A stretch of 30,148 nt of DNA from CBDDLJ01 sp965230635 (GTDB taxonomy: Bacteria; Pseudomonadota; Gammaproteobacteria; UBA1113), in contig CBDDLJ010000003.1 of assembly GCA_965230635.1 (NCBI GenBank), positions 1 through 30,148 on the forward strand, given 5' to 3'. The notes beneath the pieces are model-generated. The model saw only the letters and a list, made by a program, of their open reading frames with translations, had not been told where the DNA came from and searched no databases. Below are positions 16,889 through 26,004 of the stretch, piece by piece. The translations under genes and the position numbers were made by a program. Position 1 is the stretch's first letter. Each line of letters starts with the position of its first letter.

Positions 16889-17677
16889 ATGTCACCAATT
16901 CTCAATATTGCGATCAAAGCTGCTAGAAAAGCGGGCGATTATATCATCCGTGCTGGTAATAGATTAGACAAAGTTACCGTTTCTGAAAAATCAAAAAACG
17001 ATTTTGTCTCAGAAGTTGACCATTTGGCTGAGCAAATCATTATTGACGTCATTCGTGATCACTACCCTAGTCACAGCATTCTAGCGGAAGAATCCGGCAA
17101 GCAAGCTGGGGATGAACACTTATGGGTCATTGATCCTTTAGATGGAACAAAAAACTTCCTGCATGGGATCCCACATTATGCCATCTCTATTGGTATTAAA
17201 ATAAACAACCGTATTGAATTTGCTGTTATTTATGATCCAACAAAACAAGAATTGTTCACAGCGGAACGTGGCCGAGGTGCTCAATTAAATAACACTCGGC
17301 TTCGTGTTATCCCCGGTAATAATTTAAGTGGCACCTTAATGGCGACTGGTTTTCCGTTTAAAAAAAAACAGCATGTCGCTAAATATATGGATATGTACGC
17401 TCACCTGTTTGCTGAAGTTGCTGATATGCGCATCACCGGATCCGCTGCACTTGATTTGGCTTATGTTGCTTGTGGCCGATTTAATGGTTACTGGCAACTG
17501 GGCTTACAACCTTGGGATATGGCAGCCGGTATACTACTGATTCGTGAAGCTGGTGGATTACTGAGTGATTTTGATGGAACAGAAAATTACTTTCATACTG
17601 GTAATATTATCACAGCAGATCCCAAAACATTAAAAGCTATGCTGAAGATTTTGCAACCTGTTTATCAACGACATTAG
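16889..17677 (+). CDS. suhB: Inositol-1-monophosphatase family protein SuhB
   Basis: Mg-dependent phosphatase of the IMPase family; in E. coli SuhB is also a ribosomal RNA antitermination/maturation factor with NusA. 262 residues (E. coli 267). Seen: metal-site ILAEESG (Glu67/Glu68), motif A DPLDGTKNFLHGIPHYAISI, and motif B LQPWDMAAGILLIREAGG. AAAGG lies 9 bases before the ATG. It is the only clear plus-strand gene in the window. Its 3' end overlaps the converging amidase gene by 41 bases. Confidence 0.95.
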   Translation: MSPILNIAIKAARKAGDYIIRAGNRLDKVTVSEKSKNDFVSEVDHLAEQIIIDVIRDHYPSHSILAEESGKQAGDEHLWVIDPLDGTKNFLHGIPHYAISIGIKINNRIEFAVIYDPTKQELFTAERGRGAQLNNTRLRVIPGNNLSGTLMATGFPFKKKQHVAKYMDMYAHLFAEVADMRITGSAALDLAYVACGRFNGYWQLGLQPWDMAAGILLIREAGGLLSDFDGTENYFHTGNIITADPKTLKAMLKILQPVYQRH

Positions 17678-19166
17678 TTTTCGATCTAGCCTGATTTATC
17701 CAGGGGCATTCTCGCTCCAATTGCCTAGCCAGCTGTAATACTGTGGCATCATTTCCCCAAGCCGCTGCAATTTGACAGCCAATAGGTAAGCCTTGTACAT
17801 TCCTGTGTAACGGCAATGACGCTGCAGGACTACCACTAATATTGTATATAGCTGAAAATGGCGCAATTGTGGTGACAGGCAAACACAGTTTTGTCAGCAA
17901 TTTAGGTATAGAAGTTAACCATGGCACTTTGTTGAAACAGGTAAATAAATATTTTTCCCACTGGCTAAATGCTAACGCACCATGTTTAACAGGAGGTTGT
18001 GCTAATGTCGGTGTTAATATAATATCTACTTTCTGAAAAATTTCAGCAACACGTAAACCGACATGATCCAAGACATGTATCGCTTGGCTAACATCAGGTG
18101 CTCGAAACTGCTTCCCAGCTTGAACAAATAATTGTGTTAATAACTCTAACTCATGCTGTTTTGGCTTACGGCCTTGTGCCTTGTGGAAATAAGTCATAAA
18201 TGCACCTATTTCAGCTGAAATCATCGTTAAAAAAGCATAAATAACATTACGACTCATAAAATCAAGCTCAATTGAAACCAGTTCATGCCCTAATGCTTGA
18301 CACAATTTTTTTGTCTTTTCTACAGCGGCTAAACAATCCGGGTGCACGTCACTGCCTAAAAATGACTTAGTACAAACAGCAATACGTAATGGTTGCAATG
18401 ATTTTTCTATCAAGTGTAAATAAGGTTCTTGTGGTGGAATTGATACAAAAGGTTCACCTAAGGCTGATCCCTTAGTTAAATCCAATACCATTGCACTATC
18501 TCGAACGGAGTGACTCAATACATGCTGAACTGAGCACCCCTGCCAAGCACGCAGCACAAAAGGACCTTGCGGCACTAAGCCACGACTTGGTTTAAAACCA
18601 AAAACACCGCAGCAAGAAGCAGGGATCCGTATTGAACCACCTCCATCACTGGCATGAGCTATTGGCACAATACCGGCGGCAACAGCACTAGCAGCTCCAC
18701 CACTAGAGCCACCTGCTGTATAATCATTATGCCATGGATTGAGTGTCGTTCCAGAGAATAGGGGTTCTGTAACAATAGATAGTCCAAACTCAGGTGTATT
18801 TGTTTTCCCCCAAATAATAAAACCCGCCTTTTTATAGCGCTTAACTAATTCACAATCATCACTGGGTTGATAATGTTGTAAATACTTACTGCCGAATGTT
18901 AACGGTTTTCCTTTGTAAGCAGTCATTAAATCCTTTATAAGAAATGGCACGCCAAATAAAGGGGCTTTTGCATCAGCTAGCGCAATGGATTCTAACGCTT
19001 CAGCATAAAATTCTTGTGTTACTGCATTTAACTTCGGGTTATAAGCTAAATAGCGCTCATAGGCTGCTTGTAAGCACTCTTTTGCAGTAATGTCACCCTG
19101 ACGTATTAACTCAGCCAAACCCACAGCATCGTAGTTTTCATACTCAGGAAAAGAAAATGTTGGCAA
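17637..19166 (-). CDS. Amidase signature family hydrolase
   Basis: 509 residues of the amidase signature family (amide hydrolases related to GatA). Seen: the catalytic Lys78 in VPFLIKDLMT, the Gly/Ser loop YTAGGSSGGAASAVAAG with the cis-Ser at 154 (or 155), and nucleophile Ser178 in DGGGSIRIPAS; the Ser-Ser-Lys triad is complete. It is not GatA by context (no gatB or gatC nearby) and the substrate cannot be told. The start is a TTG at 19166 with GGGA 7 bases upstream; no in-frame ATG exists nearby. It follows secF after 27 bases and is probably the last gene of the queA-secF transcript. Confidence 0.9.
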   Translation of the reverse strand: MPTFSFPEYENYDAVGLAELIRQGDITAKECLQAAYERYLAYNPKLNAVTQEFYAEALESIALADAKAPLFGVPFLIKDLMTAYKGKPLTFGSKYLQHYQPSDDCELVKRYKKAGFIIWGKTNTPEFGLSIVTEPLFSGTTLNPWHNDYTAGGSSGGAASAVAAGIVPIAHASDGGGSIRIPASCCGVFGFKPSRGLVPQGPFVLRAWQGCSVQHVLSHSVRDSAMVLDLTKGSALGEPFVSIPPQEPYLHLIEKSLQPLRIAVCTKSFLGSDVHPDCLAAVEKTKKLCQALGHELVSIELDFMSRNVIYAFLTMISAEIGAFMTYFHKAQGRKPKQHELELLTQLFVQAGKQFRAPDVSQAIHVLDHVGLRVAEIFQKVDIILTPTLAQPPVKHGALAFSQWEKYLFTCFNKVPWLTSIPKLLTKLCLPVTTIAPFSAIYNISGSPAASLPLHRNVQGLPIGCQIAAAWGNDATVLQLARQLERECPWINQARSKTNVVDKQVAKSSA

Positions 19167-19193
19167 CTTTATTTCCCTAAATTCTTTTACTTA

Positions 19194-20108
19194 TCAGTTA
19201 TTACTTTGCATCTCATTTGCTGATGCTATCAAACCTTTACGATCAAGCCCCAGTCTAACTGCTAACGTTCCTGCCACATAAATTGATGAGTAAGTGCCAA
19301 TGACAATCCCGATTAATAATGCAGATGAAAAACCGCGTAACACTTCGCCACCAAAGAAAAATAACGCAAGTACCGCCAATAAAGTTAATCCAGATGTCAT
19401 CACAGTACGTGACAAAGTTTGATTCACTGATAAATTGACTATTTCAGATGCCGTACCTTTATGAATTTTTCGAAAGTTTTCTCGCACCCGATCAAAAACC
19501 ACCACCGTATCGTTTAATGAATAACCGATAACTGTTAAAATCGCTGCTAAAGAGATCAAATCAAACTCAAGCTGGAAAAACGAGAAAAATCCTAGAATCA
19601 CAATAGGATCATGAATTAATGCAACCATTGCACTAATGGCAAACCGATATTCAAATCTAAAAGCAATGTAAATTGCTGTTCCTAAAAAAGCAACAAACAA
19701 CGCTAAAGCACCATCGGTTGCTAGCTCTTTACCAACTTGTGGCCCAATGTAATTAACACTCAATACCGTTGCATCAGGCAGCTGTTTTGCGACAACATCA
19801 CCAATTGTTTTTTCTTTTAAGTCTTGCCTACCACTTAAACGGATCATCGCATTGGTTGTCGGCCCATAGACTTGTACAACGACATCTTTAAATCCTGCAC
19901 TTAACATTTTCGTACGAATATCTTCAAGATCAGCGGGTTGTTCATATTGTACTTGAATTTCAGTACCACCGGTATATTCCAGTCCTAAATTAATGCCTTT
20001 TATTAGTAATACGGCAAGAGATGCGCCACAAATTAACAAAGAAAACAGGGCCGCCCATTTCCGCATTCCCATAAAATCGATATAAGTTGTTTTCCTAAAA
20101 AATTCCAT
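19194..20108 (-). CDS. secF: Protein translocase subunit SecF
   Basis: Inner-membrane partner of SecD that uses the proton gradient to complete export through SecYEG. 304 residues. Seen: first membrane segment after FMGMRKWAALFS, the periplasmic loop beginning GLEYTGGTEIQVQYEQ, then five membrane helices including YSLNDTVVVFDRVRENFRK and NQTLSRTVMTSGLTLLAVLALFFFGG (split here by commas in the family motif list: NQTLSRTVMTS; LALFFFGGEVLRGF). The ATG at 20108 has AAGG 7 bases upstream and matches the SecF N-terminus (MEFFRKTTYIDFMG); the longer frame to 20135 begins with an unsupported TTG. It starts 16 bases after the secD stop. Confidence 0.96.
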   Translation of the reverse strand: MEFFRKTTYIDFMGMRKWAALFSLLICGASLAVLLIKGINLGLEYTGGTEIQVQYEQPADLEDIRTKMLSAGFKDVVVQVYGPTTNAMIRLSGRQDLKEKTIGDVVAKQLPDATVLSVNYIGPQVGKELATDGALALFVAFLGTAIYIAFRFEYRFAISAMVALIHDPIVILGFFSFFQLEFDLISLAAILTVIGYSLNDTVVVFDRVRENFRKIHKGTASEIVNLSVNQTLSRTVMTSGLTLLAVLALFFFGGEVLRGFSSALLIGIVIGTYSSIYVAGTLAVRLGLDRKGLIASANEMQSNN

Positions 20109-20124
20109 CGAAATACCTTGTCGT

Positions 20125-21987
20125 TTAAATACCAATGGATAATTTTTTTACCCTTCGCCCATCGTAAATCAAACCAATGATTGCGCGGGTCCCCATAATC
20201 GCTGAAAACATCGATGTAATTAAACCAATGGTTAATGTCACAGCAAACCCTTTAATAGCACCACTACCTAAAGCAAACAAAGCAATGGCGGCAATTAACG
20301 TTGTCAAATTTGAATCAATAATCGTCGATAGCGCACGTTCAAACCCCGCATTGATACTCGCCTGTGGCGACATGCCATTACGTAATTCTTCTCGAATACG
20401 CTCAAAAATTAACACATTGGCATCCACTGCCATCCCCAATGTCAAGACAATAGCAGCAAAACCTGGCAATGTTAGTGTAGCATTCAAAACAGATAAAATA
20501 GCAACCAATAATATTAAGTTCATCAACAAAGCAATATCGGCAGCTAAGCCGAAGGTACGATAATAAATAAACATAAAAATAACGATCAATGCAAAACCAA
20601 TTTCAACTGACAAAATCCCTTTATCAATATTCACTTCACCTAGACTGGGGCCCACTGTGCTTTCTTCAATAATGCTAATTGGCGCAGGCAATGCACCTGA
20701 GCGTAACAATAAGCCTAAGTTGATTGCTTCTTGACTATCGTGTAAACCGCTAATTTGAAAGTTATTGCCTAAAGCACTTTTAATGGTTGCAACACTGATA
20801 ATTTTTTCTTGTTTGTTTTGTTCAAATTCCATTTTCCCATTAACGACTTTGGGTATTAATTTGGTCTCTACATAGGTTATCGCCATAGGATTACCAATGT
20901 TTTGTTTTGTCGTACGATAAAATTGTGATTCACCACCACCGCCTAAACGAATTTGCACGGCTGGCATACCATATTGATCAACACTGCCTACTGCGCCAGT
21001 AATGGAGTCACCGGATAGGATCACACGCTTTTGCAATAAAACAGGACGCTTTTCGTGAAAGTATAATTGTGTGTTAATAGGAATTTTTTTTGTTTCAGCG
21101 GCAACAATAGGATCATTATCAATATCCACTAAGTGCATTTCTACTGTGGCTGTTCCTCCCAAAATTTGTTTTGCACGTGCAGTATCTTGTATGCCTGGTA
21201 AATCAACAGATATTCTATCAACTCCTTGTCGCTGTACAATAGGTTCACTGATTCCTAATTCATTGATACGATTGCGCAAAATCATCGTAGTTTGCTCGAC
21301 TGCATAATTTTCAGCGTTTTGAATAGCAGCAGGCTTCATCATCAAGCTCAATCGCAAATCTTTTTTATTATAATTATGAACGATTTCATAATCAGAGAAA
21401 CGCGTTTTTACCACTTTTACTGCTTTAGATAAATCTTCTTGGCTACGTAATCGAATAACGATGCGGTGATCTTTTTGTGCTGCAATTGTTGCTCCACGAA
21501 TTTTTTCCGTACGAAACTCATCACGCAAATTACGTATGTCTCCACTCACACGCTTATCTAGTAATGTGTCAATATCGATAGCTAATAAAAAGTGCACGCC
21601 ACCTCGCAAGTCTAAACCTAGCTTCATCGGCTTCGCACCAATGCTAGATAGCCAAGCCGGTGTTGATGGTGCTAAATTGAGTGCGACGGTAAAATTCTCA
21701 CCAAATGTTGCATTTAATAAATCCTGCGCTTTTAATTGATCTTGTACAGAAAAAAAACGAATGAGTAATGATGTCTTGGTTTCTTTCTCTACTATCTTAC
21801 TGCGAATACCATGCTCTGTTAATACGGTTGAAAAACGTTGCTCAAGCGGCTGATCCAGTGCGACCCCGCTGTGCGCTGAAATTTGCACAGCCGGATCTTC
21901 ACCGTATAAATTGGGTAAGGCATAAACAAATCCCAAAAGGATGATAATTGCTATCAACCAATATTTCCAAAGTGGGTATTTATGCAT
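20125..21987 (-). CDS. secD: Protein translocase subunit SecD
   Basis: 620 residues (E. coli 615). Seen: N-terminal membrane anchor, the SecD signature KPMKLGLDLRGGVHFLLAID, periplasmic P1 head region, NRINELGISEPIVQRQG, DLPGIQDTARAK, and a C-terminal membrane block with TLGMAVDANVLIFERIREEL and GFERALSTIIDSNLTTL, where the Asp residues are important for proton-driven function in the family. AGGGA precedes the ATG. Gene order yajC-secD-secF is canonical. Confidence 0.97.
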   Translation of the reverse strand: MHKYPLWKYWLIAIIILLGFVYALPNLYGEDPAVQISAHSGVALDQPLEQRFSTVLTEHGIRSKIVEKETKTSLLIRFFSVQDQLKAQDLLNATFGENFTVALNLAPSTPAWLSSIGAKPMKLGLDLRGGVHFLLAIDIDTLLDKRVSGDIRNLRDEFRTEKIRGATIAAQKDHRIVIRLRSQEDLSKAVKVVKTRFSDYEIVHNYNKKDLRLSLMMKPAAIQNAENYAVEQTTMILRNRINELGISEPIVQRQGVDRISVDLPGIQDTARAKQILGGTATVEMHLVDIDNDPIVAAETKKIPINTQLYFHEKRPVLLQKRVILSGDSITGAVGSVDQYGMPAVQIRLGGGGESQFYRTTKQNIGNPMAITYVETKLIPKVVNGKMEFEQNKQEKIISVATIKSALGNNFQISGLHDSQEAINLGLLLRSGALPAPISIIEESTVGPSLGEVNIDKGILSVEIGFALIVIFMFIYYRTFGLAADIALLMNLILLVAILSVLNATLTLPGFAAIVLTLGMAVDANVLIFERIREELRNGMSPQASINAGFERALSTIIDSNLTTLIAAIALFALGSGAIKGFAVTLTIGLITSMFSAIMGTRAIIGLIYDGRRVKKLSIGI

Positions 21988-22012
21988 ACTCTATCCCTGT
22001 CTCATTGGCATA

Positions 22013-22363
22013 TTATGATTTAGACAACGTACCTTTTGGTAAATTGGTCGTAATAGATGCTTTCTGTACACGAATGGTCGTATTTTCAGCAACTTCGACG
22101 CTAAAGTAGTTGTCATCCATTTCCGTTATTCGCCCTAAAATACCGCCATTGGTAATCACTTCATCGCCTTTGTTTAACGACATGATCATATTACGGTGCT
22201 CTTTTGCACGCTTATTCTGTGGACGTATAAAAAGAAAGTAAAACACGAAAAACAACAACCCAAACGTCACAAACATACTCATTCCACCACCTTGAGGATG
22301 TCCAGCCGGTGTAGCACTTGCCGTATCTGCAGCATTTGCTGCTTGTATAAAGAAACTCATCAT
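22013..22363 (-). CDS. yajC: Preprotein translocase accessory subunit YajC
   Basis: 116 residues. Seen: a short Ala-rich N-terminal stretch, a single membrane helix FVTFGLLFFVFYFLFI, the hallmark RPQNKRAKEH directly after it, then the small YajC domain (LNKGDEVITNGGILGRI). YajC binds SecDF. GAGG precedes two consecutive ATGs (22363 and 22360); the first is used. The start overlaps the tgt stop by 4 bases. Confidence 0.95.
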   Translation of the reverse strand: MMSFFIQAANAADTASATPAGHPQGGGMSMFVTFGLLFFVFYFLFIRPQNKRAKEHRNMIMSLNKGDEVITNGGILGRITEMDDNYFSVEVAENTTIRVQKASITTNLPKGTLSKS

Positions 22364-23457
22364 GATTCAACCTCTGCTAAAAATTTTTTTACGAAGGTAT
22401 GCAATGTACCTTGTTCAATCGCACTTCGCAAATTTTTCATTAAATTCTGATAATGAGTGACATTATGTAAGGTATTTAAGTGAGCACCTAAGATTTCATG
22501 GCAACGATCTAAGTGATGTAAGTAAGATCGAGTAAAATTTGTGCAAGTATAACAATCACAATTTTCATCTAAAGGACGAGTATCTTGCCGATATTTACTA
22601 TTTCTTATCCTGATCACACCATGAGAGGTAAATAAATGACCATTTCGTGCATTGCGCGTCGGTATGACACAATCAAACATATCAACACCTCGCAACACCC
22701 CTGCAATGATATCTTCTGGCTTACCCACACCCATTAAGTAACGTGGTTTATTTTTTGGCAATTTACCAACCGTATGGTCAAGCATGTGTAACATTTCAGA
22801 CTTGGTTTCTCCGACTGACAAACCACCAATAGCATAACCTGGAAAATCCATAGACAATAATTCGTTCAATGATTGTGTGCGTAACGCAGGATAAACACCT
22901 CCTTGAACAATACCAAACAATGCCGCAGGATGATCGGCATGGGCTTGCTTTGAGCGCATTGCCCACCGCAGCGACAATTCCATCGACTCTTTTGCTTGTT
23001 TTTCCGTAGCAGGATACGGTGTACATTCATCAAAAACCATAATGATATCAGCACCTAACACTTGTTGCACTTCCATCGATTTTTCCGGGCTTAAAAAAAC
23101 CTTTTCACCATTGATTGGCGATTGAAAAGTTACACCTTGTTCAGTAATTTTGCGCATTTTACCCAAGCTAAATACTTGGAAACCGCCTGAGTCAGTTAAA
23201 ATAGGGCCTGGCCATTGCATGAAATTATGCAATCCCCCATGCGCTGCTATCACCTCAAGTCCAGGTCTCAACATCAAATGAAACGTATTACCCAAAATAA
23301 TATGGGCATCGGTAGCCGCAATATCCTTTGGCGTTAATCCTTTAACCGTGCCACAAGTCCCTACTGGCATAAATGCAGGTGTTTCAATTGTACCGCGTTG
23401 TAAGTGTATTCTACCACGACGTGCATTGTCTTCTGTTTTTAAAAGTTCAAACTGCAT
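22360..23457 (-). CDS. tgt: Queuine tRNA-ribosyltransferase (tRNA-guanine transglycosylase)
   Basis: Exchanges G34 for preQ1 in tRNAs with GUN anticodons. 365 residues (E. coli 375). Seen: LTDSGGFQVFSLGKMRKI with the catalytic Asp, GIVQGGVYPALR, AIGGLSVGE, the nucleophile-Asp segment FDCVIPTRNARNG, and the zinc site CDCYTC followed by His in the SYLHHLDRCHE region. AAGGA is 7 bases before the ATG. It lies 11 bases after queA, the usual partner. Confidence 0.97.
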   Translation of the reverse strand: MQFELLKTEDNARRGRIHLQRGTIETPAFMPVGTCGTVKGLTPKDIAATDAHIILGNTFHLMLRPGLEVIAAHGGLHNFMQWPGPILTDSGGFQVFSLGKMRKITEQGVTFQSPINGEKVFLSPEKSMEVQQVLGADIIMVFDECTPYPATEKQAKESMELSLRWAMRSKQAHADHPAALFGIVQGGVYPALRTQSLNELLSMDFPGYAIGGLSVGETKSEMLHMLDHTVGKLPKNKPRYLMGVGKPEDIIAGVLRGVDMFDCVIPTRNARNGHLFTSHGVIRIRNSKYRQDTRPLDENCDCYTCTNFTRSYLHHLDRCHEILGAHLNTLHNVTHYQNLMKNLRSAIEQGTLHTFVKKFLAEVES

Positions 23458-23468
23458 AACTCATTCCT

Positions 23469-24491
23469 TTACGTTATCAACATTGCATCGCCATAACTAT
23501 AAAAACGATAGTGCTCAGCAATTGCTGTTTGGTAGGCTTCTTTCATAAAATCATAACCCGCAAATGCTGCAACCAACAATAGCAAAGATGATTTAGGCAG
23601 ATGAAAATTTGTTAATAAACCATCAATACATTTAAAATCATACCCTGGAAAAATAAACAAAGACGTTTCCCCAATAAAAGGTTGTAATTGCCCATTATCC
23701 ATGGTTGATTCTAAACTTCTTGCTGTTGTTGTTCCCACTGCAATCACACGACTGCCACGCGCTTTTGCTGCCATAACTTTTTGACAGACGATGGAATCAA
23801 CAATAATGGATTCATTGTGCAGTACATTCGCTTCAATACAATCATGGCGCAATGGTTGGAAAGTACCAGCACCCACATGCAAGGTGATAAAAGCAGTGTC
23901 AATATCACGCTGCGCAAGTTGCTGAAAGGTGGTTTCATCAAAATGCAAACCCGCTGTTGGTGCTGCAACTGAACCTAATTGCTCTGAATAAATTGTTTGG
24001 TAGCGTTCTTTATCAATCGCTTCAGCTCTACGTGCAAAATAAGGAGGAATAGGAATCTCACCTAACGTTTCCAGCACTTGTTCAAACGATTGATTTTCTG
24101 CCCGTAAGCGCACACGGTAAAACCATTCAAACTTAGCCAATACGTGCAATTGACAGTGTTCACTCAAGTAAATCACTTGACCAATTTTAGCCGATTTACT
24201 TGCACGAATTTGTACTAATGCTTCATTGGCAGAAAGTAAGCGTTCTAATAATATTTCAACATTACCGCCACTATCTTTCTGGCCAAATAATCGTGCTTGC
24301 ATGACTTTCGTATCATTTAATACTAATAAATCTCCTGGTTGCAATAACGACGCGATGTCAGAAAATTGCTGATGTGATAATGTTTGCTTGCTGCGATTGC
24401 AGTGTAGCAATCGACTGGCACTACGCTCTGCGGCTGGATAACGCGCGATTAATTGATCAGGTAAGGTAAAATCATAATCTGTTAACTGCAC
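23469..24491 (-). CDS. queA: S-adenosylmethionine:tRNA ribosyltransferase-isomerase QueA
   Basis: Converts preQ1-tRNA to epoxyqueuosine-tRNA. 340 residues. Seen: LTDYDFTLPDQLIARYPAAERSASRLL, the family N-terminus; IASLLQPGDLLVLNDTKVM; SVAAPTAGLHFDE; HVGAGTFQPLR; and GTTTARSLES. Start choice: a GTG at 24491 aligns with the E. coli start (MRVTDFSF) and has AGAAGG 9 bases upstream. In-frame ATGs at 24500 and 24518 exist, but the first lies directly against the Shine-Dalgarno and the second has none. It heads the queA-tgt-yajC-secD-secF run. Confidence 0.95.
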   Translation of the reverse strand: MQLTDYDFTLPDQLIARYPAAERSASRLLHCNRSKQTLSHQQFSDIASLLQPGDLLVLNDTKVMQARLFGQKDSGGNVEILLERLLSANEALVQIRASKSAKIGQVIYLSEHCQLHVLAKFEWFYRVRLRAENQSFEQVLETLGEIPIPPYFARRAEAIDKERYQTIYSEQLGSVAAPTAGLHFDETTFQQLAQRDIDTAFITLHVGAGTFQPLRHDCIEANVLHNESIIVDSIVCQKVMAAKARGSRVIAVGTTTARSLESTMDNGQLQPFIGETSLFIFPGYDFKCIDGLLTNFHLPKSSLLLLVAAFAGYDFMKEAYQTAIAEHYRFYSYGDAMLIT

Positions 24492-24603
24492 AAAAATCAT
24501 CCTTCTGGTTATCATCACTGTGTATGAGAGTTTACCAATTCTAGTAAGCTGATGCTAGACTTGCTTTATGAACTCACTATGCTGAGTAAAGAACGGCCTT
24601 TTT

Positions 24604-24623
24604 ATAGTGTTTCCCTATATTGT
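24604..24623 (+). repeat. Partial copy of the palindromic element's terminal repeat
   Basis: ATAGTGTTTCCCTATATTGT matches the outer 20 bases of the 34-bp arm at 9289-9308 with one difference (T for C at base 5). No second arm in inverted orientation is present, so this is a fragment or decayed copy. It lies in the 244-base gap between queA and the histidine kinase. Flanking it are CTGATGCTA (24549-24557) and TAGCATCAG (24652-24660), an inverted pair. Nothing else is evident in this gap. Confidence 0.65.
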
Positions 24624-24735
24624 ATTTTTTAACAATAGACGCTTCAAGCGATAGCATCAGCAGATATTAATGGTGCTAGAATCGATATCTAAACATTGCG
24701 ATCTTATTTTATAACCCTGTTAGGTAGCTTGTTTA

Positions 24736-26004
24736 TCAGTCAGGCTCTTGATCAAGAGCAACATCAAAAGGTAAAATAACGCTAAATTTGCTGCCTTCCC
24801 CAAGTGTGCTAGTTAAATTAAGCTCTCCATCCATTTCTTCGACATATTTATGCGTTAATGCCAAGCCAAGCCCGCGCCCTCTATCACCACCTGAATTACT
24901 GGGTTTAACCTTATAGAATAATTCATAAATATCCTGTTGCTTTTTAGCAGGGATCCCCATGCCAGTATCCTTGACCGTAAATTTGCTATAAATCTTTTTA
25001 TCTTCTTCTTTTAGCAGCTTAACGGAAATCGTCACAGCACCTTCATGAGTGAATCTGATGGCATTGCTAATTAAGTTGAGCAAAATGGTTTTTAAAAGTT
25101 TTTCATCACTTTTAAAATACGTTGGCATATTATCATCAATAAAGCAATCATATTGCAATCCCTTTGCTTTTGCTGCAACAACATTCATTTGATAGACTTG
25201 CTCGACCATTGCTGGTAAATTAAATCGCCGCTTAATAACACCGACACTATTCTTATCAATTGCCAAGGCGGCTAACATTTCATCATTGTATTTCAGTAAA
25301 GCGTTAGCTGATTGTAAAATATATTCAGGATATTTTTTTACATCTTCTGGAAGATCTTTTTTTGATAAAATTTCTGCAAGACCTATAATCCCGACATAAG
25401 GTGTACGAACATCATGTTCTTGATTTTCAACAAATTGGCGATATTTTTCTAACACAGCTTTCAATTCTTTATTTTTTTCTGCCAGTTGTTTTTCAAGCTT
25501 AATATGCTCAGAGAAGTCAATAGCAATACCAAGCACTAAGATAACTTCACCCGCTCGATTCTTAATAGGCACCTTGTTAGTAATTTGTACCCAGGTACGA
25601 TTAGTTGCATCTACAAATGGCTCTTCGAGCTTATTCAAAATCGCTTTTCCTGATTGAAAAACTTTTTGATCATCGTCTATAATTTCATCATCCCAGCTCT
25701 TAGATCTATTGATTAACTTTCCAAGATCGTGTTCTGTTCGCCCAATAACCTCAGTTTGTTTCGTCAGTCCAAACATAGCAAGCATGTTGTTATTACAGCC
25801 GTGATATTTTCCCTCTTTATCTTTCCAATAGACACTACCAGGTAAATTTGCAATCAGATCATCATAGAAACTACATATTTCTAATAAGAGCGTTTTTACA
25901 GATTGGTTAGGCTTAGGTGTATTGCCCATCCGAGTTTGATACAGATCTAATAAAATTTCTTTTATTGATTTATCCGCGTATTTTTCCCATACATTTTCAT
26001 GCAT
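24736..26004 (-). CDS. Soluble PAS-domain sensor histidine kinase
   Basis: 422 residues, no membrane segment, so probably cytoplasmic. Domains: N-terminal helical part; PAS domain at about residues 46-170 (LIANLPGSVYWKDKEGKYHG through EVILVLGIAIDFSEH); a coiled-coil linker; HisKA-type dimerisation region with phospho-accepting His197 in NQEHDVRTPYVGIIGL; and an HATPase domain with N box LLNLISNAIRFT, G1 DTGMGIP and G2 GRGLGLALTH. No receiver domain, and no response regulator gene in the window. The ATG overlaps the NRPS stop as TAATG, so translation is coupled and the two genes form one operon. What the PAS domain senses is unknown; a role in controlling the NRPS product is inference. Confidence 0.93.
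   Translation of the reverse strand: MHENVWEKYADKSIKEILLDLYQTRMGNTPKPNQSVKTLLLEICSFYDDLIANLPGSVYWKDKEGKYHGCNNNMLAMFGLTKQTEVIGRTEHDLGKLINRSKSWDDEIIDDDQKVFQSGKAILNKLEEPFVDATNRTWVQITNKVPIKNRAGEVILVLGIAIDFSEHIKLEKQLAEKNKELKAVLEKYRQFVENQEHDVRTPYVGIIGLAEILSKKDLPEDVKKYPEYILQSANALLKYNDEMLAALAIDKNSVGVIKRRFNLPAMVEQVYQMNVVAAKAKGLQYDCFIDDNMPTYFKSDEKLLKTILLNLISNAIRFTHEGAVTISVKLLKEEDKKIYSKFTVKDTGMGIPAKKQQDIYELFYKVKPSNSGGDRGRGLGLALTHKYVEEMDGELNLTSTLGEGSKFSVILPFDVALDQEPD

Noticed and set aside
24549..24735. Rho-independent terminator between the kinase and queA
   Set aside because: Short stems such as CGCTTGAAGCG exist but none is followed by a U-tract in the right orientation.
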